DNA of 64,000 nucleotides from NCBI GenBank assembly GCA_963742795.1, contig CAVUNL010000017.1, forward strand, positions 67,523-131,522. Reading direction: 5' to 3'. The notes below the pieces were generated by a model. It was given only the letters and a program-made list of their open reading frames with translations. It was not told where the DNA came from and searched no databases. The stretch comes from Palsa-504 sp963742795. GTDB taxonomy: Bacteria > Actinomycetota > Actinomycetes > Streptosporangiales > Streptosporangiaceae. Positions 23,724 to 31,858 of the stretch are shown piece after piece (the stretch's first letter is position 1; each line of letters begins with the position of its first letter). Position numbers and translations under genes: made by a program.

Positions 23724-24986
23724 ATGGAGACGGCGATCTTGCTGGCCGTGGCGGCAAGCTTCTGCACGGCCACGTCCTCGGTGTGCCAGCGCATGGGGGC
23801 CAAAAGCAGCCCGACGACGGGCTTCGACGCCGGGCTCGTGTTCCGCCTGGCTCGACAGCCGGTCTGGCTGCTCGGCATCGCCAGCATGATCGGCGGGTTC
23901 GTCCTGCAGCTGACCGCCCTGCACTTCGGCGCGCTGGCCCTAGTCCAGCCCATCTTGGCGGCCGAGCTGGTGTTCGTGTTCGGCTACCTGGCCGTCGCCG
24001 GCTCAGGGCGGGTAAAGCGGCGCGACTGGCTGGCCGCCGCCGCCATGTCCGCCGGGATCGGCGTCTTCCTCCGGGTGGCGTCGCCGTCGGGCGGGCGGCT
24101 GCAGGCGCCCGGGTCCTCCTGGCTGGTCGCCGGCCTGGCCACCGCCGGCGTCGCGCTCCTGGCCGTAGCCGTGGCCTTCAGGCTGGGTCGCGGTCCGGCC
24201 GCGTCGGGCACGCGCCGGGCCGCGGTGCTGGGAGCGGCCACCGGGATCTCGTGGGGGTTCATGGCCGCGGTGATCAAGGAACTCAGCTCGCACCTGGATG
24301 ACGGCGCCGGCGCCATCTTCTCCAGCTGGTCGCTGTACCTGCTCATCGTCGCCGGGGCGGCCACCATGCTGCTGGCCTCGCACGCCCTGGCAGCCGGGCC
24401 GCTAGCCGCCTCCCAGCCCGGGTTCACCATCCTCGACCCGCTGTCGGCCAGCCTGCTCGGGATGTTCTTGTTCGGCGAGCACATCCGGACCGGGGCCGCC
24501 GACCTGGCCGGTGAGGCGCTGGCACTGGCCGCGGTCATCGCCGCCGCCGCAGTCCTCAGCCATAGCTGCCACCTCGCCAGCGAGAACAGCCATCCGTCCT
24601 ACCTGGTCAAGCCCGCCGCAAGGAGCGCCCCGAACACGCCCTCGGCCGCGGGCCGCCGCGCGGCCTGCGCCGAAGGCGCCGGAGGAGTGCCGTCCGGCGT
24701 CCGGCTCAGCGGCCACGCCGGGACGGCACCGGCAACCCGGCCCCGGCACCGGCCAGGCAGCACGTCCTCCGCAGCGTTGAGGCGTCCACGATTGCGCTCA
24801 GCCGTGGCAGCATCGGGGACAACCACGTGGCCGAGTTCGAAGAGGAATGCCGGGCCCGCCACGCCGAACCCGGCGATTCGCAAAGCGGCGAAACCGCGAT
24901 ATAGGCCGCCCGTGGCGGCTTGCCGAGGGGCGGCGGGAGGGCATGATGGCGGATGGGAGCGGGCGGTTATGAATCGTGGTTCGTGA
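23724..24986 (+). CDS. DMT/EamA-type transporter with unusual C-terminal extension
   Basis: The first ~285 residues are a ten-helix drug/metabolite-transporter-like protein (METAILLAVAASFCTATSSV, LGIASMIGGFVLQLTALHFG, ALALVQPILAAELVF, LGAATGISWGFMAAVIKEL, ILDPLSASLLGMFLFGEHI). ATG 23724 follows GGGGGAGG. After HSCHLASEN the frame continues for ~130 Ala/Pro/Arg-rich residues with no domain character, far longer than the family norm of about 290-300. An indel or loss of the original stop probably caused this read-through. Substrate unknown. Confidence 0.75.
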   Translation: METAILLAVAASFCTATSSVCQRMGAKSSPTTGFDAGLVFRLARQPVWLLGIASMIGGFVLQLTALHFGALALVQPILAAELVFVFGYLAVAGSGRVKRRDWLAAAAMSAGIGVFLRVASPSGGRLQAPGSSWLVAGLATAGVALLAVAVAFRLGRGPAASGTRRAAVLGAATGISWGFMAAVIKELSSHLDDGAGAIFSSWSLYLLIVAGAATMLLASHALAAGPLAASQPGFTILDPLSASLLGMFLFGEHIRTGAADLAGEALALAAVIAAAAVLSHSCHLASENSHPSYLVKPAARSAPNTPSAAGRRAACAEGAGGVPSGVRLSGHAGTAPATRPRHRPGSTSSAALRRPRLRSAVAASGTTTWPSSKRNAGPATPNPAIRKAAKPRYRPPVAACRGAAGGHDGGWERAVMNRGS

Positions 24987-25073
24987 GTGCTCGTGACCCC
25001 GTGTCCCGTCGAGCGCTGTGGATACGCCATACCGAAGGCTGACCCGGAAGATCGATGCCCAGGAGGCTCCGAA

Positions 25074-25940
25074 ATGCCACTGCTGCCCCGGCTGGTCAGC
25101 CCCGAGGAGCTCCGCGACGCGCTCGGTGATGAGCGAGTGCGCGTGTTCGACGCCACCGTCTTCCTCCGCCGCGCGGCGGACGGTGGCCCTTATACCGTGG
25201 AGAGCGGGCGCGAGAGCTACGCGCGAGCCCATATTCCCGGGGCCGGGTTCGCCGATATCCCCGGCGCGCTGTCGGACCCGGCGTCGCCGTTCGCGTTCAC
25301 CCTTCCTGCGGCCGAGCACTTCGCAGCCGCGATCGGCCGCCTCGGCGTCGGCGACGGCACGCACGTCGTCGCGTACGCGCAGGACGTGCCGATGTGGGCG
25401 ACGCGGCTGTGGTGGCTGCTGCGCTACTTCGGGCACGATGACACCAGCGTACTCGACGGCGGGCTTGTCGCCTGGACAGCAGCAGACGGCCCGGTCGAGT
25501 CGGGCGAGAGCACGTACCCGCCCGCGTCGTTCACCGCCCACCCCAGACCAGAGCTCCTCGCCAGCCTGGCCGACGTCCGCGAGATCACCGAGAATGGATC
25601 CGCCTGCCTGGTCAACGCCCTATCCCCGGCGGCGTTCTACGGCGATGGCCCCAGTGCCTACAGTCGGCCGGGCCGCATTCCGGGCAGCGTCAACGTGCCG
25701 TGGAACGGCCTGGTCGACGCCGCGACGAACCGCTTCCGCCCGCGCGCCGAGCTCGCTACCGCCCTCAACGAGGGCGGTGTCTGCACGGACCAGCCGGTCA
25801 TCGCCTACTGCGGCGGGGGCATCTCCGCGACGGTCGATCTCTTCGCGCTCTCGCTGACCGGCCGCGACGACGCCCGGCTGTACGACGGCTCGCTGACCGA
25901 GTGGAGCGCCAACCCGGACCTGCCCCTCGTCACCGGCTGA
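25074..25940 (+). CDS. Tandem-rhodanese sulfurtransferase
   Basis: A 288-residue protein of two rhodanese domains. The first (LVSPEELRDALGDERVRVFD ... HVVAYAQDVPMWATRLWWLL) lacks the catalytic Cys and is structural. The second has VIAYCGGGISATVDLFALS with the active-site Cys in CGGGI, plus GRIPGSVNVPWNGLVD. Such enzymes transfer sulfane sulfur from thiosulfate or 3-mercaptopyruvate. ATG 25074 has AGGAGG at 25061-25066. No CRED(R)GT-type loop is present, so the donor is uncertain. Confidence 0.88.
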   Translation: MPLLPRLVSPEELRDALGDERVRVFDATVFLRRAADGGPYTVESGRESYARAHIPGAGFADIPGALSDPASPFAFTLPAAEHFAAAIGRLGVGDGTHVVAYAQDVPMWATRLWWLLRYFGHDDTSVLDGGLVAWTAADGPVESGESTYPPASFTAHPRPELLASLADVREITENGSACLVNALSPAAFYGDGPSAYSRPGRIPGSVNVPWNGLVDAATNRFRPRAELATALNEGGVCTDQPVIAYCGGGISATVDLFALSLTGRDDARLYDGSLTEWSANPDLPLVTG

Positions 25941-25983
25941 CGCGGGAGATCGCCGCGCTGGGCCAGCGATTCGTTCAGATGAG

Positions 25984-27151
25984 CTAGACCCCCGGCGAGG
26001 CCGGGTACTTCCGATCGAGATAGCTGGTGGCGATGGCGGCGTCGATCCTGCCCGGGACGGGGACGACGCAGCTGCTGGCGTCCACGCTGCCGTCAGCGAC
26101 GGCTTCCAGGCACCGTGCCTGCAGCGCGAAGCCGAGGTCCATCGACTCGATCGAATTGCCCAGCGGGCGCGGGCCGGCCAGGTTGAACATGTGTCCGCGC
26201 GAGATCACGTGAATGCGCCGGCCGTCGGTGAGCTCGAGCGTCATCAGGTCGTCGGCGTACTCGCGGATGCCGGCCACGTCGGGTGACCCGGCGATGGCCT
26301 CGACGTCGATTTCGGCCGGGAAATGGCCGGCGTTGGCCACGATGACGCCGTCCGGCAGCAGCGGGCAGGTCGGCAGCGGTCAGCACATCCCGGGCGCCGG
26401 TGACGGTGATGATCACATCGGCGCTGGCGATGGCCTCCTCGCGCTGCGGTGCGGCGAAGCCGTCCAGATGCGCTCGCAGCCGGGCGACGGGGTCGGTGTC
26501 CACCACCGTCACCCGTGCGCAGGCACCGCGGAAGCTGGCCGCGACCCCGCGCCCGCACGCTCCGTACCCGAATACCGTGACCTGCTCCCCGTTCGTCACG
26601 CGGTTGGTGAACCGCAGGTAGGACTCGAGCGAGCTCTGGCCAACGGCGTGCTCATTCTCGGCGAACTGCTTGATCGGGCTGTCGTTGATGACCAGGATCG
26701 GCAGCTTCAGGCGGTCGCGTAGCGGCTCCAGGCGCATCCGGCCGGACGTGGTCTCCTCCGTCCCCCCGCGCAGGCCGTCGTAGGGCGCATCGAGGTACTT
26801 GGCGAACAAGTCACCGCCGTTATCGAGGATGAGGTCCGGCCGTTCGGCGATCACCTGGTCGAGGTACCGGCCGTGCTCCTCCAGGTCCTTGGTTGGGCTT
26901 CCGATCACCACGACGCCCTGGGCCTTTAGTACCTCTACGGCCTCGGGCTGGGTGGTGTTCAGGTTGCCGGTGGAAACGAGGCGCGCGCCGCCATCGCGCA
27001 GAGTCAAGAGCAGAGCCACCGTTTTGGCTTCCAGGTGAATACCGGTCCCGATGGTGAGCCCGCAGAACGGCAGCGTGTCCTTGAACTCCGCCGAGATCGA
27101 CCGCAGCAGCCGGCAGTGCTCGGCCACCCAGTCAATGCGCGTAGGTGTCAC
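25984..27151 (-). pseudogene. S-adenosylhomocysteine hydrolase-like protein, frameshifted
   Basis: The start is GTG 27151 (VTPTRIDWVAEHCRLL). LPFCGLTIGTGIHLEAKTVA, LILDNGGDLFAKYLDAPY, GGTEETTSGRMRLEPLRDRL, INDSPIKQFAENEHAVGQS and the NAD-binding VTVFGYGACGRGVA are family hallmarks. At about 26358-26366 the frame shifts; the other frame continues LLPDGVIVANAGHFPAEIDV, HVISRGHMFNLAGPRPLGNS and YLDRKYPASPGV to the stop at 25984. The product would be ~389 residues, shorter than classical SAHH. The gene lies five bases after the GNAT/L,D-transpeptidase chimera, in one operon with carbonic anhydrase. It would recycle S-adenosylhomocysteine or a related nucleoside-homocysteine. Confidence 0.75.
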
Positions 27152-27156
27152 GTGGA

Positions 27157-27612
27157 TCAACCTACGCCCATCGTGATCCGCGGTGATGCGGCCAGGTTCA
27201 GCCAGCGCAGGACCTTCAGCAGCTCGCCCACCGGCAGCTTCACGCAGCCCGCCGTCGGCGTGCCGATGTTGATGTGCAGGAAGATCGCGCTGCCGAGTCC
27301 GGGCGTGCGGGCCGTGTTGTACGCGATGACGGCGCCGTAGTCGTCCATGCTCGCCCGGACCCGCACCGGCAGGACTTCGAGCCACGGGATGAAGGCGGTC
27401 GGGATTCCGTCGCTGAGCATGTTGACGAAGCCCGCCACACGGTCGGCCGCGTCGATAGCGACTACAGACCGGTAGCTGGCACGCAGGACCGCGAGGTGCT
27501 GCGCGGGCGACGGCCGGCGGGGCCAGCCGACGAAGAAGCCACGTAGCATGTCCTCGCGGACCGCGGTCAGGTCGTCGGTGTAGTAGGAGATCACTCCCCG
27601 ATTCAATCCCAC
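27157..27612 (-). CDS. Chimeric protein: N-terminal GNAT half joined to an L,D-transpeptidase C-terminus
   Basis: Residues ~7-80 look like a GNAT acetyltransferase N-terminus: VISYYTDDLTAVREDMLRGF, then ASYRSVVAIDAADRVAGFVN and IPTAFIPWLEVLP, stopping just before the acetyl-CoA loop RGxGxG. Residues ~81-151 are the catalytic end of a YkuD-type L,D-transpeptidase: MDDYGAVIAYNTARTPGLG, SAIFLHINIGTPTAGCVKLP and LLKVLRWLNLAASPRI, including His and the active Cys in TAGC. There is no signal peptide. GTG 27612 overlaps the carbonic anhydrase stop by 10 bases. It looks like an in-frame deletion fusion of two unrelated genes and is probably inactive as either enzyme. Confidence 0.7.
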   Translation of the reverse strand: MGLNRGVISYYTDDLTAVREDMLRGFFVGWPRRPSPAQHLAVLRASYRSVVAIDAADRVAGFVNMLSDGIPTAFIPWLEVLPVRVRASMDDYGAVIAYNTARTPGLGSAIFLHINIGTPTAGCVKLPVGELLKVLRWLNLAASPRITMGVG

Positions 27613-28166
27613 TTATGGGCGTTCGGCGCCGGGTAGCGGGCGTCGACGGCGGTGGTGACGCGGCCGGTGGCGATGTCGTAGACGTGGCCGGAGACGCTCA
27701 CCTTGGGTGAGAGCAGGGGTGAGGCGAGCAGGAGCTCGACGTCGGTCTTGACCGTGATGTGCGGGTCGGTGACGGCGGCGGCCTCCAGCGCGGCCTCGGA
27801 CAGGCCGGTTGCCTGGGCGGCCCGGTGCCGGAAGGCGGGGTCGGCCAGGAAGCCGGTGCCGCACTGGGTGTGGTGGACGACCGCGACCTCGAACAGGGTG
27901 TCGGACACGTCCTGGCCGCCGGACAGCTCACCGGCCAGGAACGCGAGGTAGGCTAGGTCGTCGATGACGGCCGGAGTGATGCGGCCGCCCGCGTTACGGA
28001 TGACGGGTGCGTCGCCGAGCCGCAGGCCCAGGACGATCGCGGGGTCGACCCGGTGGTCCAGGCAGGTGACGACGAGCACCTGCGCGGCGGGCAGGCCGAG
28101 GGGCACGGGGGTGTAGGTCCGGGCGAACTGCTCGTTGCGCTCGAGCAGCGGGGTCATCCTGGTCAT
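27603..28166 (-). CDS. Beta-class carbonic anhydrase
   Basis: A 187-residue zinc enzyme interconverting CO2 and bicarbonate. VLVVTCLDHRVDPAIVLGL supplies the first Cys and the Asp/Arg pair; NAGGRITP and VAVVHHTQCGTGFLAD supply the His and second Cys, the Cys-His-Cys zinc ligands. ATG 28166 is preceded by GAGGAGGAACGCT, a strong ribosome binding site. It opens an operon that continues into the chimeric gene and the SAH-hydrolase-like gene. It is divergent from a TetR gene, and two matching operators lie in between. Confidence 0.88.
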   Translation of the reverse strand: MTRMTPLLERNEQFARTYTPVPLGLPAAQVLVVTCLDHRVDPAIVLGLRLGDAPVIRNAGGRITPAVIDDLAYLAFLAGELSGGQDVSDTLFEVAVVHHTQCGTGFLADPAFRHRAAQATGLSEAALEAAAVTDPHITVKTDVELLLASPLLSPKVSVSGHVYDIATGRVTTAVDARYPAPNAHKWD

Positions 28167-28184
28167 AGCGTTCCTCCTCATTTA

Positions 28185-28199
28185 GTGGTCGCTGTACAC
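28185..28199. promoter_or_regulatory. TetR-type operator, imperfect copy
   Basis: GTGGTCGCTGTACAC differs at two positions from the perfect palindrome GTGGACGCTGTCCAC located 28 bp further right. It lies 19 bp upstream of the carbonic anhydrase start. Confidence 0.7.
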
Positions 28200-28212
28200 A
28201 TTAACAATATTA

Positions 28213-28227
28213 GTGGACGCTGTCCAC
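28213..28227. promoter_or_regulatory. TetR-type operator, perfect palindrome
   Basis: GTGGAC and GTCCAC are perfect inverted repeats around GCT. The site lies directly upstream of TATGCT (28233-28238), the likely -10 of the leaderless TetR gene. With the copy at 28185-28199 it probably lets the TetR protein control itself and the divergent carbonic anhydrase operon. Confidence 0.8.
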
Positions 28228-28244
28228 TTTGTTATGCTGGCTCG

Positions 28245-29000
28245 GTGACGGACGGGCGGGCGGCGGCTGAGAGCGCAGCGCTTCCGGCCGAGCAGCCAGT
28301 GGCGGAGATACCGGAGGCGGAGATACCCGAGACGGAGATACCGGAGGCGGAGCGACGGCGACGGCCGCGCGGCGCCGTGCGGGACGGGCTGGTCGCCGCC
28401 GGGCTGGAGCTGGCCCGGACCGGCGGTCCGGACGCGGTCGTGCTCCGGGAGGCGACCCGGATGGTGGGCGTGGTGCCCAACGCCGCCTACCGGCATTTCG
28501 CCGACCGGGACGAGCTGCTGGCCGCGGTGTGTTCGGCGGCCATGCGCGAGCTGGCCGGCCGGATGGCGGCCGGGGTGGCCCGCGTGCCCGGCGCGTACGG
28601 CGATCCGGTGGCGGCTCGCCTGCGGCTGGGCGCCGTCGGCACCGCGTACCTGGAGTTCGCGCGGGAGGAACCGGGGCTGTTCGCCACCGCGTTCGCGGTC
28701 CCGCAGCAGCACGCCTACGGCGCCGCGTCGGGTGCGGGGTCCGGCGCTGCGTCCGGTGCCGCGTCCGGTCCCGAGGCGGAGCGCTTGCCGCTGGATCAGC
28801 TGCGCGCGGCGCTCGACGAGCTGGTCGATGCGGGCGTGCTGTCCCGGCGGCGCCGCGAGGGCCTGGAGGTCCCGGTCTGGTCCACGGTGCACGGACTGGC
28901 CGTGCTGGCCGGGTCAGGGCCGCTGCGCGACGTTCCCGGCGCGACCCGCGACCGCCTCGAGCAGCTCACGCTGGCCTTTATTGGCGAGAGCCTGGACTGA
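28245..29000 (+). CDS. TetR/AcrR family transcriptional regulator
   Basis: A 251-residue repressor with an acidic N-terminal tail of three near-identical five-residue repeats (EIPEA, EIPET, EIPEA). The helix-turn-helix is AVRDGLVAAGLELARTGGPD, VVLREATRMVGVVPNAAYRH, FADRDELLAAVCSAAMREL. The C-terminal ligand domain contains AYLEFAREEPGLFATAFAVP, a TetR C-terminal WHG-like pattern, interrupted by a low-complexity Gly/Ala/Ser linker. GTG 28245 fits a leaderless start: -10-like TATGCT ends six bases before it. Two palindromes between it and the carbonic anhydrase gene are probable operators. Confidence 0.85.
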   Translation: MTDGRAAAESAALPAEQPVAEIPEAEIPETEIPEAERRRRPRGAVRDGLVAAGLELARTGGPDAVVLREATRMVGVVPNAAYRHFADRDELLAAVCSAAMRELAGRMAAGVARVPGAYGDPVAARLRLGAVGTAYLEFAREEPGLFATAFAVPQQHAYGAASGAGSGAASGAASGPEAERLPLDQLRAALDELVDAGVLSRRRREGLEVPVWSTVHGLAVLAGSGPLRDVPGATRDRLEQLTLAFIGESLD

Positions 29001-29068
29001 TCAGGCCGTTCGGTGGTCATGAAACGGCGGGATCCCGTGGTGGCAGCCGGAAGCGTGATCGGCCGGGT

Positions 29069-29863
29069 CTACAGGTCCGGGGTCATGGGCTGGGCAGGCC
29101 GGGCGGCAGGGCGGTGGGCGCCGGGCCGGTAGGGGTAGATCAGCATCGTGTGGTAGCCGTGCCGGTAGGCGTAGGCGAGGAACAGGTGCAGTTCGTTGAG
29201 GGCCTCGGTCTCCAGCCGCCGGGCGGTGCGGGCCGGGTCGTCCTCGCTGTACTTGCGGCTGTGCTGTGTCGAGGGGTGCAGTTGCAGAGAAGCCCGTAGC
29301 CGGCGGGGATCGGGCTCCAGGTCGATCAAGTTCACCATGGCGATCTTGTGCGTGATGGACTGAAGCCAGCGATCCAGGTCAGCGCGGGCCCGCGGGTCGG
29401 TGACGCGGCCCATCTGGTTCCAGTAGTACTGCGCCGCGGCCGCGATCCACTGCGGCCTGGGCCTGGCCGCCTCGATCCGGATGTCGCACCACTGCTGCAT
29501 GTCGTCGCCCATCCGGTCGTAGAGCCGGCTGAACGGCAGGGTCAGCACGGCGGCCCGCGCTCGCGGGAGCACGTCCCGGTCGCGCTGCGGCGGCAGCTTG
29601 CTGAGCCACAGCCCGCCCGGCACCAGGATCCCGACATAGGCGGGCACCCGGCCAGCGGCCAGGAACAGCACGCCGACAAGGGCGGACACGCTGGCCGTGG
29701 CCACCACGATGAAAGAGGCCCAGTACCGCGCGCGCCGCCCGAATGGGGGCCCGATTCCCCGGCACCGCCACCGCAGCAGCAAGCAGGCCAGCATAAAGGA
29801 CACGGCAAAGGTAATGACACCACCCAACACCAGGCCAGGCACGCCAAGACCCCCTCGCCTCAC
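29069..29863 (-). CDS. Membrane protein of unknown function
   Basis: A 264-residue protein with two N-terminal membrane helices (LVLGGVITFAVSFMLACLLL and FIVVATASVSALVGVLFLAA), a likely third at VPAYVGILVPGGLWL, and a soluble C-terminal domain with WCDIRIEAARPRPQWIAAAA, YYWNQMGRVTDPRARADLDR and HLFLAYAYRHGYHTMLIYPY. I do not recognise the family. No operon partners; the downstream end is near the TetR gene's 3' end (convergent). The start at 29863 is one of several possible. Confidence 0.6.
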   Translation of the reverse strand: MRRGGLGVPGLVLGGVITFAVSFMLACLLLRWRCRGIGPPFGRRARYWASFIVVATASVSALVGVLFLAAGRVPAYVGILVPGGLWLSKLPPQRDRDVLPRARAAVLTLPFSRLYDRMGDDMQQWCDIRIEAARPRPQWIAAAAQYYWNQMGRVTDPRARADLDRWLQSITHKIAMVNLIDLEPDPRRLRASLQLHPSTQHSRKYSEDDPARTARRLETEALNELHLFLAYAYRHGYHTMLIYPYRPGAHRPAARPAQPMTPDL

Positions 29864-30237
29864 GGCCGCTGCCCGCTCAGCCAGCGACCGCCTCCCTGAG
29901 CAAGAGAGTACTTATTCGTACGGCTTTTTGACCCCTCACGCGTCAAATGAGACAAGAAGTGCCATTTGACGGACTCTCAGCAGCCTCAACCGACCCGGGG
30001 TGCGCTCCCGTCGCAGGGCAGGGGCCGGCTCCGGATCGGCTGGGGCCCGCCGCGGCAGGCCGAGGGCCAGCCAAGTTAAGGTAACGTTTTCATAACGATA
30101 GACCGGTCTTGGGTTGTCGGGTCCCGGGCTCGGCGACACTTTAGCTATAGCTATACGTTTAGCTACACCTAAGTACACAACACGTCACCACCCCCTACGG
30201 GCGCAGCGGGTCTGGCCGTAACGAAGTGGAGGCACTG
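29864..30237. other. Intergenic region with promoter-like AT-rich repeats
   Basis: No gene is recognisable. The right half is AT-rich for this genome (around 30080-30180) and contains TTTAGCTA twice with an 18-bp period and TAGCTATAGCTA in between, described separately. Confidence 0.55.
30140..30165. promoter_or_regulatory. Repeated TTTAGCTA boxes upstream of the XRE gene
   Basis: TTTAGCTA occurs at 30140-30147 and 30158-30165, 18 bp apart, with the palindrome TAGCTATAGCTA (30142-30153) overlapping the first. The spacing is close to two helical turns. They lie ~75 bp before the XRE start and are candidate operators for it. Confidence 0.5.
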
Positions 30238-30624
30238 ATGGGCTCCGGAACCAACGTTTCGCCAGACCACAGAGCTACGGAAAGCCAGATCGAGGACGAG
30301 CTGCTCGCCCTCGTAACCCAGCTGACCAACGAGATCAACTGGTATATGCGCGAGCGCGGGCTCACCCGGGCCGACCTAGCGGCCCGCATGGGCGTCTCGC
30401 CCGGGCGGGTCAGCCAGATTCTGGGCGGCGGCGAGAACCTCACGCTGCGCACGCTGGCCGCGTTGTCCACGGCGCTCGACGCGCGCTTCGACCTCGAGCT
30501 CAGCGCGCTCAAGGGCGGCGACGCCTTCACCAGCCACGGCACCACGCAGGCCGAATCCGCCTCGGCTGGGAACCATCACACCCTGTCGCGGACCACGCAC
30601 CGCGAGGCCCGGCTCGGCCGTTAA
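30238..30624 (+). CDS. XRE-type helix-turn-helix regulator
   Basis: A 128-residue DNA-binding protein. After an acidic N-terminal helix (ESQIEDELLALVTQLTNEIN) comes a Cro/C1 helix-turn-helix: YMRERGLTRADLAARMGVSP, GRVSQILGGGENLTLRTLAA, LSTALDARFDLEL. The tail is polar and disordered. ATG 30238 follows GTGGAGG. There is no adjacent toxin gene, although antitoxins of toxin systems have the same size; the neighbours do not support that. TAA overlaps the first arm's partner of a clear terminator. Confidence 0.82.
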   Translation: MGSGTNVSPDHRATESQIEDELLALVTQLTNEINWYMRERGLTRADLAARMGVSPGRVSQILGGGENLTLRTLAALSTALDARFDLELSALKGGDAFTSHGTTQAESASAGNHHTLSRTTHREARLGR

Positions 30625-30644
30625 GCCGGGCCCTTTTCTTTCTT
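30606..30644 (+). terminator. Rho-independent terminator of the XRE gene
   Basis: GGCCCGGCT (30606-30614) pairs perfectly with AGCCGGGCC (30624-30632) over a 9-base loop and is followed by CTTTTCTTTCTT. This is the clearest intrinsic terminator in the window; the gene's stop codon is inside it. Confidence 0.88.
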
Positions 30645-30848
30645 CGCCATTGGCCGCGAATTCCCGGGTGGATTAGCCGAGGAATCGCGTAGCGCGCGTC
30701 AGGATCGCGCCCGGAGCGGCTCAGTCGCGCCCCGGGTCTTCCGGGCCGCTCCCCCGGTCGGTGGGCAGCAGCCGGTGGCTGGCGGTCACATTCGGGCTCC
30801 GGATGGAGTCATGGCAGTGACTTCCGACCGGATACGAAAGAGGGCACG

Positions 30849-31844
30849 ATGCGAGTCTTTGTCGTGGGAGCGACCGGTGCGATCGGCACCCGGCTGGTTC
30901 CCCAGCTCATCGAGCACGGGCACGAGGTGATCGGTACTCATCGGTCGCCGGGCAACGCCGACCGGGTACGGGCGCTGGGCGCCGAGCCGGTCGCGCTGGA
31001 CCTGCTCGACGCGGGTGCGGTACGCCGGGCTGTGCTGGACGCCAAACCCGACGCGATCGTGCACCAGGCGACCGCGCTGGCCGGGGTGCGCTTCGGCCGA
31101 AGCCTGGACCGCAGTTTCGGGCCGACCAACCGGCTGCGGACCGAGGGTACCGACGCGCTGCTGGCCGCTGCGGGTGAGGCAGGCGTGCACCGGTTCGTGG
31201 CCCAGAGCTTCGCCAGCTACCGGTACGCGCGGGAGGGCGGGCCGGTCAAGACCGAGGACGACCGGCTCGACCCGGACCCGCCGGCCATGGCCCGCGAGAC
31301 CAACGCCGCCATGCGCCATCTGGACGAGGCGGTCACCACCGCGGGCGGGATCGCGCTGCGCTACGGCGGCTTCTACGGCGCCGCCAACGACGGGCTGATC
31401 CACCCGGTGCGCAAGCGGCAGTTCCCGGTCATCGGGGCGGGCGGCGGCATCTCCTCGTTCATCCACCTGGACGACGCCGCCGCCGCGACCGTGCTCGCGC
31501 TCGGTCATGACGGCAGCGGGCTGTACAACATCACCGACGACGAGCCGGCTCCGATGTCGGAGTGGTTGCCCGCGCTGGCAGCCGCGCTCGGCGCCAAGCC
31601 GCCCCGGCACGTCCCGCTGTGGCTGGCCCGGCTGATCGCGGGCAAGGGCGTGGTGATGATGGCCGACGGCTCCCGCGGCGCCTCGAACGCGAAGGCCAAG
31701 CGGGAGCTCGGCTGGACGCTGCGCTACCCAAGCTGGCGGCAGGGCTTCCCGGCGGTGTACGGCGCAGATGACCAGGGACACGGGCCCGGGACCCCCCGAG
31801 CGCGGGTCGGCTGGCCCCAGGGCGAGGATGGGAGTACGCCCTGA
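30849..31844 (+). CDS. NAD(P)-dependent epimerase/dehydratase family protein
   Basis: A 331-residue extended short-chain dehydrogenase starting MRVFVVGATGAIGTRLVPQL with the GxxGxxG cofactor loop. SFASYRYAREGG aligns with the Ser and Tyr of the active site, though the classical YxxxK spacing is not clean; GIALRYGGFYGAANDGL is the R-YG block. NITDDEPAPMSEWLPALAAA and RELGWTLRYPSWRQGF are C-terminal substrate-domain blocks. ATG 30849 has AAAGAGGG upstream. The PPC-domain gene follows after 14 bp. The substrate is probably a nucleotide sugar or similar, but not identifiable. Confidence 0.85.
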   Translation: MRVFVVGATGAIGTRLVPQLIEHGHEVIGTHRSPGNADRVRALGAEPVALDLLDAGAVRRAVLDAKPDAIVHQATALAGVRFGRSLDRSFGPTNRLRTEGTDALLAAAGEAGVHRFVAQSFASYRYAREGGPVKTEDDRLDPDPPAMARETNAAMRHLDEAVTTAGGIALRYGGFYGAANDGLIHPVRKRQFPVIGAGGGISSFIHLDDAAAATVLALGHDGSGLYNITDDEPAPMSEWLPALAAALGAKPPRHVPLWLARLIAGKGVVMMADGSRGASNAKAKRELGWTLRYPSWRQGFPAVYGADDQGHGPGTPRARVGWPQGEDGSTP

Positions 31845-31858
31845 GGAAGGAATGAGCG

